Position numbers and translations under genes: made by a program
Shown here: positions 29,081 through 38,337 of the stretch, piece by piece
How the letters are laid out: each line of letters opens with the position of its first letter
How positions within the stretch are numbered: position 1 is the first letter of the stretch
Assembly: GCF_900102785.1 (NCBI RefSeq)
Contig: NZ_FNGC01000004.1
Span: 248,001 to 312,000 of the forward strand
Length of the DNA stretch: 64,000 nt
Source: Arthrobacter sp. ok362
GTDB taxonomy: Bacteria; Actinomycetota; Actinomycetes; Actinomycetales; Micrococcaceae
Direction: 5' to 3'
Notes under the pieces: generated by a model
What the model was told of the DNA's origin: nothing
Seen by the model: the letters and a program-made list of their open reading frames with translations, nothing else
Database searches by the model: none

Positions 29081-31236
29081 TCGTGATTCCTCCCGGAAGT
29101 TGGTTTGCGGACTCTAAGCGTCCCACGCCCGGACCGGTGCTCCAAGCCGCGCCTGAGGGCCTGCCGGGCTGCCGTCCGTGCCGCCGCACGCGACCTTCTT
29201 TCGAGGGCGGCAACGACACGCGCGTGTGCCGCCAGAGCGGCCCGAACAACCGCGGCCGGGTGCAGGGCCAGCCACCCCGCTGCCAGCACAGTCGCGGAAA
29301 AGATGCCCATGGTGGCTGCGCCGAAGGCCCCTTCCGGCCACGGCAGTGCGGCGCCCGGGAGTGCCGCGAACCAGCGGGCGATCCCCGCCACAGCGCCCGC
29401 GAAGAAAGCAGCAGCGGCCATCAGGAGCTCCGCAGCGGCAGGGACTGCGGGCAGGAGCGCCGCCGCGGCCGTGCCGAGGAGTGTCACTGGCGCCACGAGC
29501 CCCGCAGCGGCCACGTTCGCGGGCAGGGCGTACGCGCCGAACTGCGGCTGCAACAGCACGATCGCCGGAGCGCAGAACAGCTGGGCGGATAGTGGTACGG
29601 CAACGCCCGCTGCCGCCCAGCGCGGCACCGCGGGTGGCAGCCAGTCCATGATGCGACGTCCGGTGACCACAATGCCCAGCGTGGCGAGCACCGAGAGCAG
29701 GAATCCGAAGCTGGTGGCCAGGACCGGCTGTGCCAACAGCAGGGCGATGATGGCAACGCACAGCAGGCTGAGTCCGCGCCCTACGCGGCCAAAGGTCATG
29801 GATGCGAGGCCGACGCTGCCCATGAGCGCGGCCCGCAGCACACTGGGATCCGGTCCGACCATGAGGACGAAGAGCGCGAGCCCCGCGAGACTGGCCACGG
29901 CGGCTGCTGTGCGCGGAAGGCGCAGCGTGCGGGCAGCGAGCAGCAGGGTGCCAAGGATCAGGCTGCAGTTCGCACCGCTGACGGCAGTCAGGTGCGTCAT
30001 CCCCACCGTCTTCATGGCGGCTTCCAATTCCGCGTCCAGGGCGCTGGTGTCGCCGGTGACCATCCCGGGCAGCAGCCCGGCGGCGTCGCCCCCGAACCGT
30101 GCCGCCGCGGCGGTGAAGGCGCGGCGCAGCTCACCGGGACCCTGCTGCCAGGGCCCGGGCCCCCGCAACACCGTGGGAGCGGACGTGGCTGTTAGGATTC
30201 CCGCGTCCGGCTCCCCTGGCGCTGCCGGCCGGAGCTTGCCCGGGGCGCGCAGGCGCTGGCCCGGGACTGCGTGTTCCCACGCCGCCCCACCCATGACGAC
30301 GAGCCGGGCGCCTCCGGCAACCTTGTGGCCGCCGAAGGTCATCGTCTTCAGCATCACAGGGACTGCCCAGCGGTCCGCCAGTCCGCCGGGCCCGGGTATC
30401 CTGAGCCGCCGCGGGGCGCCCGCAATTTCCAGTTCCGCGACGACGGCCGCGCGGGCGGCCACGGCCTCGGCGATGGCGCCTTCATGCCGCCGGGACGCCT
30501 CCAGGGCGGCATGTGCGCCCGCCGCGAGGGACAGCAGCAGCGCCACAGCCACCGTGGCGCGAAGGCTACGTGCTGCCGCCGGCCCGGGACGGGGGCCCTG
30601 CCCGGCCGCTGCCCGCACAGCCCTTGCGCTCCGAAGCCTGGCGCTCCTCACTTTGCCGTGACCGAACCCCACCCGGCCCACTTTGCCGCGACCGGCAAAG
30701 AGGAGCAGGATTCCGGCGGCCGCCGTCAGTGCCGCGCAGAGACCCGCCAGCTCTGCAGGGGACAGCCAGTTTCCGGACACAGCGGTCCCCCAGACAAGGA
30801 GGGCGGGCAGCACCAGCCGAAGGTCCGTCCGCCGTGTCCGTTCCGTTAGGCGGCGACGCAAGGCCGTGTCACGCGTCGAGCGGGACAGCAGGCGGCCGGT
30901 GAGGTGCCCGTGAGGGAGCCGCACACGGCGCCCCGGGGTGCCCGAGAGGCGCTTGGCAGGCTGGCTCACAGGCGAGCTGCCACCGGGCAGCCGACCGTGG
31001 GCTTCTGGCGTGAGCATGCCCGATCCGCGGACCCGACCGGCGCCCACCGGGGCATCGCGTTCCGTGCGCGCCGGGGAATGGACGGCTGCGTCGACGTAGC
31101 GCTGCCAGCGGCTTTGTGGGGCTGCGGCAGGACCCCGCAGACTGGTCCGACCCACGCCACGGCGTGCCGCGTCACGCTGTGCCACGTCATGCCCTGCCAC
31201 GTCATGCCGCCCCACGTCGGCGTCGCGCCGTGCCAT
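29014..31236 (-). CDS. comEC: ComEC/Rec2 family DNA-uptake channel protein
   Basis: A polytopic membrane protein of up to 740 aa. The N-terminal OB-like domain is followed by the Competence domain with GMTHLTAVSGANCSLIL and many helices up to about residue 680. The metallo-beta-lactamase domain found at the C-terminus of Bacillus ComEC is absent. The ATG at 31236 follows the comEA stop by one base, but the first 73 residues are low-complexity (Arg/His/Asp/Gly, encoded by imperfect CCACGTCATGCC repeats), so the real start may be the ATG at 31017. The end overlaps holA by 67 bases, which is long. Confidence 0.85.
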   Translation of the reverse strand: MARRDADVGRHDVAGHDVAQRDAARRGVGRTSLRGPAAAPQSRWQRYVDAAVHSPARTERDAPVGAGRVRGSGMLTPEAHGRLPGGSSPVSQPAKRLSGTPGRRVRLPHGHLTGRLLSRSTRDTALRRRLTERTRRTDLRLVLPALLVWGTAVSGNWLSPAELAGLCAALTAAAGILLLFAGRGKVGRVGFGHGKVRSARLRSARAVRAAAGQGPRPGPAAARSLRATVAVALLLSLAAGAHAALEASRRHEGAIAEAVAARAAVVAELEIAGAPRRLRIPGPGGLADRWAVPVMLKTMTFGGHKVAGGARLVVMGGAAWEHAVPGQRLRAPGKLRPAAPGEPDAGILTATSAPTVLRGPGPWQQGPGELRRAFTAAAARFGGDAAGLLPGMVTGDTSALDAELEAAMKTVGMTHLTAVSGANCSLILGTLLLAARTLRLPRTAAAVASLAGLALFVLMVGPDPSVLRAALMGSVGLASMTFGRVGRGLSLLCVAIIALLLAQPVLATSFGFLLSVLATLGIVVTGRRIMDWLPPAVPRWAAAGVAVPLSAQLFCAPAIVLLQPQFGAYALPANVAAAGLVAPVTLLGTAAAALLPAVPAAAELLMAAAAFFAGAVAGIARWFAALPGAALPWPEGAFGAATMGIFSATVLAAGWLALHPAAVVRAALAAHARVVAALERRSRAAARTAARQALRRGLEHRSGRGTLRVRKPTSGRNHEWLLPRPNGPGPRRRTPPPGAT

Positions 31237-31237
31237 G

Positions 31238-32293
31238 TCAGATGCCCACTAACGGGACCAGGGCCTCGAGCAACTTCGGACCGATTCCGTCAACTGCGTC
31301 GAGCTCCTGCACAGTCTTGAAGCGCCCGTGCTGTTGACGCCAGTCCACGATGCGCTGCGCCAAGACCGGACCGACGCGCGGGAGAGTCCCCAATTCCTCG
31401 AGGCTGGCGGTGTTGAGGTTGACCTTTCCGCCACCGCCGCCTGGCCTCGTGCCGCCTGCGGCGGAACCGGGCGCAGGTGAGCCACCCGTGGACGCATCGG
31501 CCTGATCTGGTTCGCCGCGGATGGGCACCAGGACCTTCTGGCCGTCCTCCAGCACGGCTGCCAGGTTGAGCCGGTCCGGATCCGCTGTGCCCTTGGCCCC
31601 ACCGGCCGCTGCAATCGCTTCGAACAGCCGACTTCCCGCCGGCAACTGAACCACCCCCGGCCTGAGCACGGCGCCGGCCACATGGACTTCGATGTTTTCG
31701 GGCCCCGCGCTGGCATCCTCTCCCAGCGGCACGATGGTCTCGCCGGGTGACGGATCGCGTGCGTCCTCCGCGGCGGAGGCGGAGTCGGAGACGGTGGCGG
31801 ACTCGCTGAGCGCGACCACCTGCGCGCCGCCGGTGCCGGCCTGCCACCAGAAGCAGCCGCCCAACACCGCGGCGAGGACGCCCAGCAGAGCCGCTGCACG
31901 CACACCGGTCCTGGCCCGCAGCCACGCGGAGAGCGGCGCCCTTGCTACGTCCCCGCGCCCAGGGGGCTGCATGGCGTGCGTTCCGGCGCCGCCGGCACGG
32001 CGCCCGCCGGCACCACCGGCGACCGCGGCGGCCAGGGACTGGCCGGGGCGGCCGGACTCCGGAACTTCCAACAGCCCCGAGGACAGATCCGCCGCCCGGT
32101 GCGCGTCCAACGACATCCCCGAACTCCAGGCCTTCGGCGAATCAACGGCGCCGCCGGCGGACGGTGAATCAACGGCGTCGCCGGCATTCCCGGCATCGGC
32201 GGCACCCCCGGCATCTCGCAGCGTCGCCGCCAGGCGTTCACGGGCAACCCTAACTCCGCTGGCGGATTCAGCTCCCGGGAATCGGCGTGACAT
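31238..32293 (-). CDS. comEA: ComEA family DNA-binding protein
   Basis: 351 aa from the ATG at 32293. A long Ala/Gly/Ser-rich cytoplasmic N-terminus is followed by one membrane helix (about residues 130-150), an SLBB domain (IEVHVAGAVLRPGVVQLPAGSRL), a Gly/Pro linker and two helix-hairpin-helix motifs (VNLNTASLEELGTLPRVGPVLA and VDGIGPKLLEAL). It binds incoming DNA for ComEC, directly downstream. A TTG at 32311 in the same frame is an alternative start, and the ribosome binding site is unclear. Confidence 0.88.
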   Translation of the reverse strand: MSRRFPGAESASGVRVARERLAATLRDAGGAADAGNAGDAVDSPSAGGAVDSPKAWSSGMSLDAHRAADLSSGLLEVPESGRPGQSLAAAVAGGAGGRRAGGAGTHAMQPPGRGDVARAPLSAWLRARTGVRAAALLGVLAAVLGGCFWWQAGTGGAQVVALSESATVSDSASAAEDARDPSPGETIVPLGEDASAGPENIEVHVAGAVLRPGVVQLPAGSRLFEAIAAAGGAKGTADPDRLNLAAVLEDGQKVLVPIRGEPDQADASTGGSPAPGSAAGGTRPGGGGGKVNLNTASLEELGTLPRVGPVLAQRIVDWRQQHGRFKTVQELDAVDGIGPKLLEALVPLVGI

Positions 32294-32518
32294 GGAAGCG
32301 ACTCTAGGCAACCCTCTCCCTCGACGACATCCAGCACCAGGCGTATGTGGAAATACCCGAGTAATACGCGTAATTTCGCGGCGCCGGGCAAGTATTCCCT
32401 ACGCTGGTGCCCCCTAGGACCCGGTGGTAACGTCTGCATCCAATCGAGAAGACTTTGCCGGCTGGGGGCAACCCTGATCGCCTGGATGTGACCATCAGGC
32501 GTCGAAAGCTGGTGTGCA

Positions 32519-33454
32519 ATGAAGTGGTTGTTTGGGCTCGCGGCGCTCGTGGCTCTTGGTGGCGCCATGCTGCCGGGCCCGCCTGCGGTGGCAGACACAA
32601 CGCAAGCTACCTCAACGCAGACCGTCAACATTTCCCTTGACGGCAGTTTCTGCCCGCAGCACGGCCTCTACGGCATAGCGCACGTGACGGTTGACGGCAC
32701 GGCAGGAATGCGGGCCGACCAGAATTTCATCTGGACCACCCAGACGGCCGCCACGTCGATTCATTCGGTTCCGCCGGGGGGCGCCGTCGCTAATTTCACG
32801 GTTGTCTACCACTGCAACGTCCAGGTGCTCTGGTGGCTGGAGCCTGGGAGCGCCCGTAGGGTGACTGCGGCACTTTGGGTCAACGGCTCGAGCCCGCAAC
32901 CCAGCTACACCATCAAGCCGGGTCGGCAGGGGTCCCAGCCGACGCCTCCTCTGACTCCCTCGCAGGCGCCCCAGCCGACGTCACCGCAGGCGCTCCAGCC
33001 GACATCTCTGCCGACGACTCCACTGACACCCTCGCCCTCGCAGACACTCCAGCCGACGACTCCGCTGACGCCACCGCAGACGCTCCAGCCGACTCCCCCG
33101 CCGTCACTTACGCTGACGCCGACGCCACCCCAGGCGCTCCAGCCGACTCCCCCGCCGTCACTTACGCTGACGCCGACGCCACCGCAGGCGCTCCAGCCGA
33201 CTCCCCCACCGTCACTTCCGCTGACGCCGACGCCACCGCAGACGCTCCAGCCGACTCCCCCACCGTCACTTCCGCTGACGCTGACGCCGACGCCACCGCA
33301 GGCGCTCCAGCCGACTCCCTCGCCGTCACTTCCGCCGACGCCAACGCCTTCCCAGACGCTTGAGCCGACACTTCCGCTGACGCCGACGCCCTCGCCGACG
33401 TCCCAGCAGACAACGACGCTAACGCCGTCGCAGACGCCCGCGCCTACCCCATGA
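32519..33454 (+). CDS. secreted protein with Pro/Thr/Leu-rich tandem repeats
   Basis: 311 aa. A signal peptide (MKWLFGLAALVALGG, cleavage near PAVA-D, residue 25) precedes a globular part of about 115 residues with two Cys. From about residue 140 to the end it is a low-complexity repeat rich in Pro, Thr, Leu, Ser and Gln (LQPTPPPSLTLTPTPPQA, 18 residues). Such regions often span the cell wall or are O-glycosylated in actinobacteria; no LPXTG or membrane anchor is seen. The globular part was not recognised. Monocistronic. Confidence 0.72.
   Translation: MKWLFGLAALVALGGAMLPGPPAVADTTQATSTQTVNISLDGSFCPQHGLYGIAHVTVDGTAGMRADQNFIWTTQTAATSIHSVPPGGAVANFTVVYHCNVQVLWWLEPGSARRVTAALWVNGSSPQPSYTIKPGRQGSQPTPPLTPSQAPQPTSPQALQPTSLPTTPLTPSPSQTLQPTTPLTPPQTLQPTPPPSLTLTPTPPQALQPTPPPSLTLTPTPPQALQPTPPPSLPLTPTPPQTLQPTPPPSLPLTLTPTPPQALQPTPSPSLPPTPTPSQTLEPTLPLTPTPSPTSQQTTTLTPSQTPAPTP
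33083..33319. repeat. 54-bp tandem repeat
   Basis: The block starting CTCCAGCCGACTCCC recurs at 33083, 33137, 33191, 33245 and 33305, giving three 54-base spacings and one of 60. Shorter related units occur back to about 32980. The unit length is a multiple of three, so copy-number change keeps the frame of the secreted protein. Confidence 0.9.
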
Positions 33455-33475
33455 GACGCAGCTTCAGTCCGGGAT

Positions 33476-33661
33476 TCACTGCTGGTAGGTGATGTAGGCC
33501 TCGTACTGTACCCGCCATTTGTCAGCGGCCTTGGGATCCGGCACGGTGGTGGTGAGGAATTGGACGCTGGTCACTTGGCCCTTGAGGTATTTCAGCCATT
33601 TGGTCACCTCTTCGGCAACGTCGCGATCGAACTGGGCTACGTGGTGCACCTGCATTGCCAT
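33476..33661 (-). CDS. conserved small protein, 61 aa
   Basis: MAMQVHHVAQFDRDVAEEV onward, ending YEAYITYQQ. CGGAGGAC lies three bases before the ATG, a strong translation signal. Composition is ordinary and soluble, with no membrane segment. I believe similar short proteins occur in related genera but cannot name a family. Possibly co-transcribed with the upstream degV. Confidence 0.7.
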   Translation of the reverse strand: MAMQVHHVAQFDRDVAEEVTKWLKYLKGQVTSVQFLTTTVPDPKAADKWRVQYEAYITYQQ

Positions 33662-33755
33662 GGCGTCCTCCGGGTTCGCTGGGGTTCGGTGGAGTGACTT
33701 TACCCCCGCCGCCCGCTCCCGGCCAGCCTTTCGCCCATCACGGAGGACTCCGGCG

Positions 33756-34862
33756 CTAGTCGCCAGCGCGCGCGGTTGCCCGGCCAGCGTCCGGTTCCCC
33801 GCCGTCCAGCCCGCGGGCCGCCGATTCCCCGCGGATCGTAGTGGCACCGCTGGAGTTCGGGCTTCCGGGGGTGCTGCCCTCCCCCACGATCACCGCCAGC
33901 ACGCCGAGCCCCGCGTGGGCGGCCAGGACGGCAGGGAGGGCGCTGATCTGGGCCGGCGGGCAAGACGGCAATGCCACGGCCAGGCGCCTGGCAAGCTCCT
34001 CGGCCTCGGCCTGGTTTCCGAAGTGGTGCACAGCCAGCCGCGCCTGCCCGGCAGCACGCGTGGAGGCATCGGCCGCAACGATTTCTTCCAGCCGTGCGAT
34101 GGCCTTCGCCGCAGACCGAACCTTTTCCAGCGGGATGATCCGGCCATCTTCAACCGCCAGGATGGGTTTGATGGAGAACATGGTTCCCCACAGCGAGGCC
34201 GCGGCCCCTATCCGGCCGCCCCGACGCAGCTGTTCCAGGCTCGGAACATAGAAATACACCTTGGTGCGGTCCAGCCGGTCCTGCGCGAAGGCCAACACGC
34301 CGGCCGCGTCCCTGCCGTCGGCGGCCGCGACGACGGCGCCCTGCACGCCCATCCCCTGCGCCATCCCAACCGTCCCGGAGTCGAGGACCTCTACCGGGAT
34401 GCCGACCCGTCGGGCCGCCAGGCGGGCGGCGTCGGCAGTCCCGGACAGCCCACCGGAGATGTGGATCGAGACCACGGACTGGAAGCCACGCTCGCTGGCC
34501 GCCCGGTAGGCGTGTTCAAACTGCCCGGGTGACGGACGCGAGGTCTTGACCGGCTTGCCGCTGGCGAGGGCCACGGCGATGGTCTCGGCAATGTCGTCCT
34601 CACCCTCGCCGTAGATTTCGGCGCCGACCATGACCGGCATCGGAACCACGGTCAGCCCGCCGTCGGCAGCGAAAGCCCGGACCCAGTCCGCGGGCAACGC
34701 CGCGGCAGAGTCTGTGACCACCGCAACCTGCACGACGGCGGCGGGAGCCGCTTCGGGGCCGCCCCGGGGGCCCTGTCGAAGGCGAACAAGCCGCTCGCGC
34801 AGCCATGGCCAGCCTGACGGCTCGCGGTCTGGCACGAGGGACCTCCTGCTGTCGGGACGCAT
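33756..34862 (-). CDS. DegV family fatty-acid-binding protein
   Basis: 368 aa. The DegV fold starts at about residue 45 (VAVVTDSAAALPADW) and includes KTSRPSPGQFEHAY, the SIHISGGLSGTADAA loop and KPILAVEDGRIIPLEKVR. DegV/FakB proteins present fatty acids to a kinase or bind them. About 40 N-terminal residues and about 55 C-terminal Gly/Ala-rich residues are extra compared with the usual 280 or so. The start is uncertain. Confidence 0.88.
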   Translation of the reverse strand: MRPDSRRSLVPDREPSGWPWLRERLVRLRQGPRGGPEAAPAAVVQVAVVTDSAAALPADWVRAFAADGGLTVVPMPVMVGAEIYGEGEDDIAETIAVALASGKPVKTSRPSPGQFEHAYRAASERGFQSVVSIHISGGLSGTADAARLAARRVGIPVEVLDSGTVGMAQGMGVQGAVVAAADGRDAAGVLAFAQDRLDRTKVYFYVPSLEQLRRGGRIGAAASLWGTMFSIKPILAVEDGRIIPLEKVRSAAKAIARLEEIVAADASTRAAGQARLAVHHFGNQAEAEELARRLAVALPSCPPAQISALPAVLAAHAGLGVLAVIVGEGSTPGSPNSSGATTIRGESAARGLDGGEPDAGRATARAGD

Positions 34863-34905
34863 GGACTTTTTTCTCCGGCCAGGGCAGCCGTGCCCCTCAT
34901 GTTCT

Positions 34906-34943
34906 CTGCACTGGCCGCCGGTATCGCCCGACGGCCAGTGCAG
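34906..34943 (-). terminator. hairpin after leuS
   Basis: A 12-bp perfect stem (34906-34917 with 34932-34943) with a 14-base loop, just past the leuS stop. There is no U-tract. Confidence 0.6.
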
Positions 34944-34957
34944 GCTGGTGCGACCGG

Positions 34958-37489
34958 CTAGGCCGGGACGATGTTGACCAGTTTAGGCGCCCGCACGATC
35001 ACCGTGCGAAGGGCACGGCCATCGAGGGCGCGCTGGACGTTTTCCGAGGCCAGCGCGAGTTCGCGCAGGTCCTCCTCAGAGATGTCCGGGGAGACCTCCA
35101 GGCGGTCCCGCACCTTGCCCTGCACCTGGACGATGGCCGTGATGGTGTCCTCCACGAGCAAGGCGTCGTCGTGCGTGGGCCAGCCGGCGTTGGCGACCGA
35201 GGCCGGGTGTCCCAGGACGTTCCACAGGTCCTCGGCGGTATACGGCGCAAACAGGCTCAGGATGACGGCAACGGCCTCCACGGCTTCGCGGACTGCCGGG
35301 TCCGCGCCGCCGGCACCGCCGACTGCGTCAATAGTTTTGCGGGTTGCGTTGACCAGTTCCATCAGCTTTGCCACAACCACGTTGAACTTGTTGTTGTCCA
35401 GCAGGGCCTGCGCATCGGCGATCGTGCGGTGGGTGATGGTGCGCAGTGCACGGTCACCGGTGGCGAAGTCGACGCCGGGTTCGCTCGTCACATCCTGGCC
35501 GAGGCGCCAGGCGCGGGCCAGGAACTTCGCGGAGCCTGACGGCGATACGTCCGCCCAATCGACGTCGTCCTCTGGCGGGGAGGCGAAGATCATGGTCAGG
35601 CGTACGGCGTCCACGCCGAACTTGTCCAGCTGCTCGCCGAGGTCGACGCCGTTGCCCAGGGACTTGCTCATGGCCTTGCCGCCGTTGAGCACCTGGCCCT
35701 GGTTCAGCAGCGCACTGAACGGTTCGTCCGCTTCGATCATGCCAAGGTCGTGGATGACCTTGGTGAAGAACCGGGCATAGAGCAGGTGCAGGATCGCGTG
35801 CTCCACGCCTCCCACGTACTGGCCAACCGGCATCCAGTCGTTGATCTTCTCCGGATCGAACGGGCCCTGGGTGTACTGCGGGGAGACAAAGCGCAGGAAG
35901 TACCAGGAGGAATCCACGAACGTGTCCATGGTGTCCGTGTCCCGCTTGGCCGGGCCGTGGCAGTTCGGGCACTCGACGTTGACCCAGCTTTCGACCGCGG
36001 CCAGCGGGGACGTGCCCTTCGGGGACAGGTCTTCGCCGCGCAGGTCCGCCGGCAGGGTCACAGGCAGCTGATCGTCCGGGACCGGGACCTCGCCGCAGGC
36101 CGGGCAGTGGATGATGGGGATCGGGGTGCCCCAGAACCGCTGCCGGCTGAGCAGCCAGTCACGCAGGCGGAAGTTCACGAACTTCTCGCCGGTGCCCAGC
36201 TCACGCAGGATCTCGATGGCGGCCGGGATGGCCTCGGCCTTCGGCAGCCCGTCCAGGCCGCCGGAGTTAATCAGAGTCCCCTCGCCGGTGGTGGCGATGC
36301 CTGTGGCTGCGGGGTCTTCCTCGCCGGTGTCCAGCACTGCCCGGACGGGCAGGTCAAAGGTCTTGGCGAAGTCGAGGTCGCGCTGGTCATGGGCCGGGAC
36401 GGCCATGATGGCGCCCGTGCCATAGTCGGCCAGGACATAATCCGCGGCCCAGACGGGCAGCTTCTCGCCATTGAGCGGGTTGGTCGCGTAGCGTCCGGTG
36501 AAGACGCCGGTCTTCTCGCGCTCCGTGGACTGGCGCTCGATCTCGGACAGCGCCTTGACCTGTTCGCGGTAGGCGTCCAGGGCGGCGGCGTGCTCGTCGG
36601 TGACCAGTTCGACGGCGAGCGGCGCGTCGGCGGCGACGACGAAGAAGGTGGCGCCGTAGAGGGTGTCCGGACGCGTCGTGAAGACGGTGACATCCTTGGC
36701 GGCCTTGCCGCCGTCGGCCTCGATCACGAAGTTGACGTGGGCACCCTCGGAGCGGCCGATCCAGTTCTTCTGCATGGCCAGGACGCGCTCGGGCCAGTGC
36801 CCGCGCAGTTCGTCCATGTCATCGAGCAAGCGGTCGGCGTAGTCGGTGATCTTGAAGTACCACTGGTTCAAGGACTTCTTGGTTACGGGCGTGCCACACC
36901 GCTCGCAGGCGCCATTGACTACCTGTTCGTTGGCCAGCACAGTCTGGTCTTTGGGGCACCAGTTGACGGGTGAATCCTTGCGGTAGGCCAGTCCACGCTC
37001 GTAGAAACGCTTGAACAGCCACTGGGTCCAGCGGTAGTACTCCGGGTCGGAGGTGTGCAGCCGGCGGGACCAGTCCGCTGAAATGGCGTAGCGCTTGAAC
37101 GACGCCGCCTGGGTGTCGATGTTGGCGTACGTCCACTCACTGGGGTGCGCGTTGCGCTTGATCGCTGCGTTCTCTGCGGGCAGGCCGAAGGAGTCCCAGC
37201 CGATCGGGTGCAGCACGTCGTAACCCTGCTGGCGCAGGTAGCGCGCCACAACGTCGCCCATGGCAAATGCCTCGGCGTGGCCCATGTGAAGGTCACCTGA
37301 CGGATACGGGAACATGTCCAGCACGTAGCGGCGTTCCTTTGAGCCGTCGTCGAGCGGCGTGAAGACCTTCAGGTCTTCCCAGACCTGCGGCCATTTGGAT
37401 TCCATTGCCGCGAAGCTGTAGGCACCTTCCTCGGGCCCCTCCGCCGCGGCTGCTGGTGATCCGGTCTGTGTTTCCGGCTGAACGCTCAC
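34958..37489 (-). CDS. leuS: leucyl-tRNA synthetase
   Basis: 843 aa. The class I HIGH-type motif is in [16 protein letters not shown] (near residue 63), the CP1 editing domain includes [14 protein letters not shown], and KMSKS is represented by [16 protein letters not shown]. The C-terminal domain ends [12 protein letters not shown]. The GTG at 37489 with AGAAGAGG upstream is preferred; the open frame reaching back to 37684 lies in the leader. Expression is probably controlled by the Leu leader peptide and terminator at 37681-37791. Confidence 0.97.
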   Translation of the reverse strand: MSVQPETQTGSPAAAAEGPEEGAYSFAAMESKWPQVWEDLKVFTPLDDGSKERRYVLDMFPYPSGDLHMGHAEAFAMGDVVARYLRQQGYDVLHPIGWDSFGLPAENAAIKRNAHPSEWTYANIDTQAASFKRYAISADWSRRLHTSDPEYYRWTQWLFKRFYERGLAYRKDSPVNWCPKDQTVLANEQVVNGACERCGTPVTKKSLNQWYFKITDYADRLLDDMDELRGHWPERVLAMQKNWIGRSEGAHVNFVIEADGGKAAKDVTVFTTRPDTLYGATFFVVAADAPLAVELVTDEHAAALDAYREQVKALSEIERQSTEREKTGVFTGRYATNPLNGEKLPVWAADYVLADYGTGAIMAVPAHDQRDLDFAKTFDLPVRAVLDTGEEDPAATGIATTGEGTLINSGGLDGLPKAEAIPAAIEILRELGTGEKFVNFRLRDWLLSRQRFWGTPIPIIHCPACGEVPVPDDQLPVTLPADLRGEDLSPKGTSPLAAVESWVNVECPNCHGPAKRDTDTMDTFVDSSWYFLRFVSPQYTQGPFDPEKINDWMPVGQYVGGVEHAILHLLYARFFTKVIHDLGMIEADEPFSALLNQGQVLNGGKAMSKSLGNGVDLGEQLDKFGVDAVRLTMIFASPPEDDVDWADVSPSGSAKFLARAWRLGQDVTSEPGVDFATGDRALRTITHRTIADAQALLDNNKFNVVVAKLMELVNATRKTIDAVGGAGGADPAVREAVEAVAVILSLFAPYTAEDLWNVLGHPASVANAGWPTHDDALLVEDTITAIVQVQGKVRDRLEVSPDISEEDLRELALASENVQRALDGRALRTVIVRAPKLVNIVPA

Positions 37490-37680
37490 TGCTGGCCTCT
37501 TCTGTTCTATGCGGCCTGTTAACTCAAGCCTGTCTACCTTCAGGCCTGCCTGCCGCCAGGCCTGTTCACCATCAAGTCTGCACTGCCACGGCCGGTTGCC
37601 CGGCCCTGACCCCATACTGTCCGTACGTGGTACTCCTGCTGTTACTTCGTCCTTTGCGCCCCGGAATTTACCCCGGACAC

Positions 37681-37706
37681 ACAAAAGCCCCTCGACATGG
37701 AGGGGC
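37681..37706 (-). terminator. intrinsic terminator in the leuS leader (attenuator)
   Basis: On the minus strand, GCCCCTC (37706-37700), a six-base loop and GAGGGGC (37693-37687) are followed directly by TTTTGTGTGT. It is 190 bases before the leuS start, with no gene upstream on this strand, so it ends only the leader RNA. Confidence 0.8.
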
Positions 37707-37707
37707 C

Positions 37708-37765
37708 GCCGCTCGGCAATCCGGGGACTCTTCGGAATCGAGGTCTCGTCGGGATGCCGGGCGGC
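37708..37765 (-). promoter_or_regulatory. leuS leader helix between peptide stop and terminator
   Basis: GCCGCCCGGCA (37765-37755), overlapping the last base of the leader-peptide stop, can pair with TGCCGAGCGGC (37718-37708) with one C-A mismatch. An alternative GCCGCC/GGCGGC pairing shifts by three bases and would invade the base of the terminator stem. This is the expected place for an antiterminator; which fold forms is unproven. Confidence 0.5.
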
Positions 37766-37791
37766 TAGCTAAGCAGGAGCACGGCGCGCAT
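37765..37791 (-). CDS. leucine leader peptide of leuS (8 aa)
   Basis: ATG CGC GCC GTG CTC CTG CTT AGC TAG encodes MRAVLLLS. Three consecutive Leu codons sit four codons in, and the stop is 58 bases before the terminator. It resembles the leuA leader (VRAELLLLS...). A GAGGGG element is 15-20 bases upstream of the ATG, so the ribosome binding site is imperfect. Confidence 0.7.
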   Translation of the reverse strand: MRAVLLLS

Positions 37792-38337
37792 AGGACCACT
37801 TTAGCCCCTCGGGCTGGTTCGCGCTGAACCGAGGGCCGCGATGCGGCCCGGTAGTCGCAGTCGACTCACGTTCCGGCGCACTTCGCGGGCCGCTATGTCC
37901 AAAATTGTTACAACTGCCATACCTATGGAATAGCGGTACTTACAGCCCACTTCAGAACGTCCCAGGCGAGTAGTCGAAACCGAAATTCAGGTAGCTCCTC
38001 GAGAAAAAACAGGTATAAAACCGACCAATACACGGGGAGCTGCCGGCGGGAGTCCGGGCAGTTCCACGAAGTCCGCCCCGAAAGGGCATTATTCGTCTTC
38101 AAACTGGGAGAAAGCCGTGAAAAGCCCGTGACGTGGCCCAGAGTTTTGACCTTGCCAAACGATTCAAATGGGAACACTATTCGATAAAGATCAGCAAAGG
38201 GGATCTCTTGGGGGGATTCGCAAATGGTCTCAGGTTGAGGAGCCTGTCATGTATCACTTGCGTAATTCTTCCGTGCACCTACCGAAAACCCCCGCTGGCC
38301 GCGCTCGCCAGGCCAGCTCCCAGGAACAGAGCTAGCC
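37792..38337. other. intergenic region with lower GC
   Basis: About 540 bases between the leuS leader and the first RND gene, visibly more AT-rich from about 37900 to 38280 than its surroundings. A possible plus-strand promoter is TTGCCA (38152-38157), 17 bases, CACTAT (38175-38180). No protein-like gene was accepted here. No regulator gene adjoins the RND operon. Confidence 0.5.

Noticed and set aside
33083..33319. CRISPR array
   Set aside because: The repeats are contiguous coding units without unique spacers.
32875..33363. Alternative-frame Ala/Asp/Pro repeat protein inside the secreted-protein gene
   Set aside because: It has no start signal or signal peptide. The open frame follows from the 54-bp repeat length and GC-rich codons; the frame with the signal peptide explains the region better.
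37490..37860. T-box riboswitch before leuS
   Set aside because: No AGGGTGGNACCGCG-like T-box sequence or specifier stem was found; the Leu-codon mini-ORF and terminator account for the leader.
37923..38177. Minus-strand open frame of 84 codons in the gap before the RND operon
   Set aside because: Its start has no ribosome binding site, the composition is not protein-like for this genome, and it lies in an AT-richer control region.
38133..38337. Plus-strand peptide frame directly upstream of the first RND gene
   Set aside because: The frame runs into the RND gene in another phase, with no start signal and no recognisable features; the ATG at 38338 begins a normal RND helix 1.
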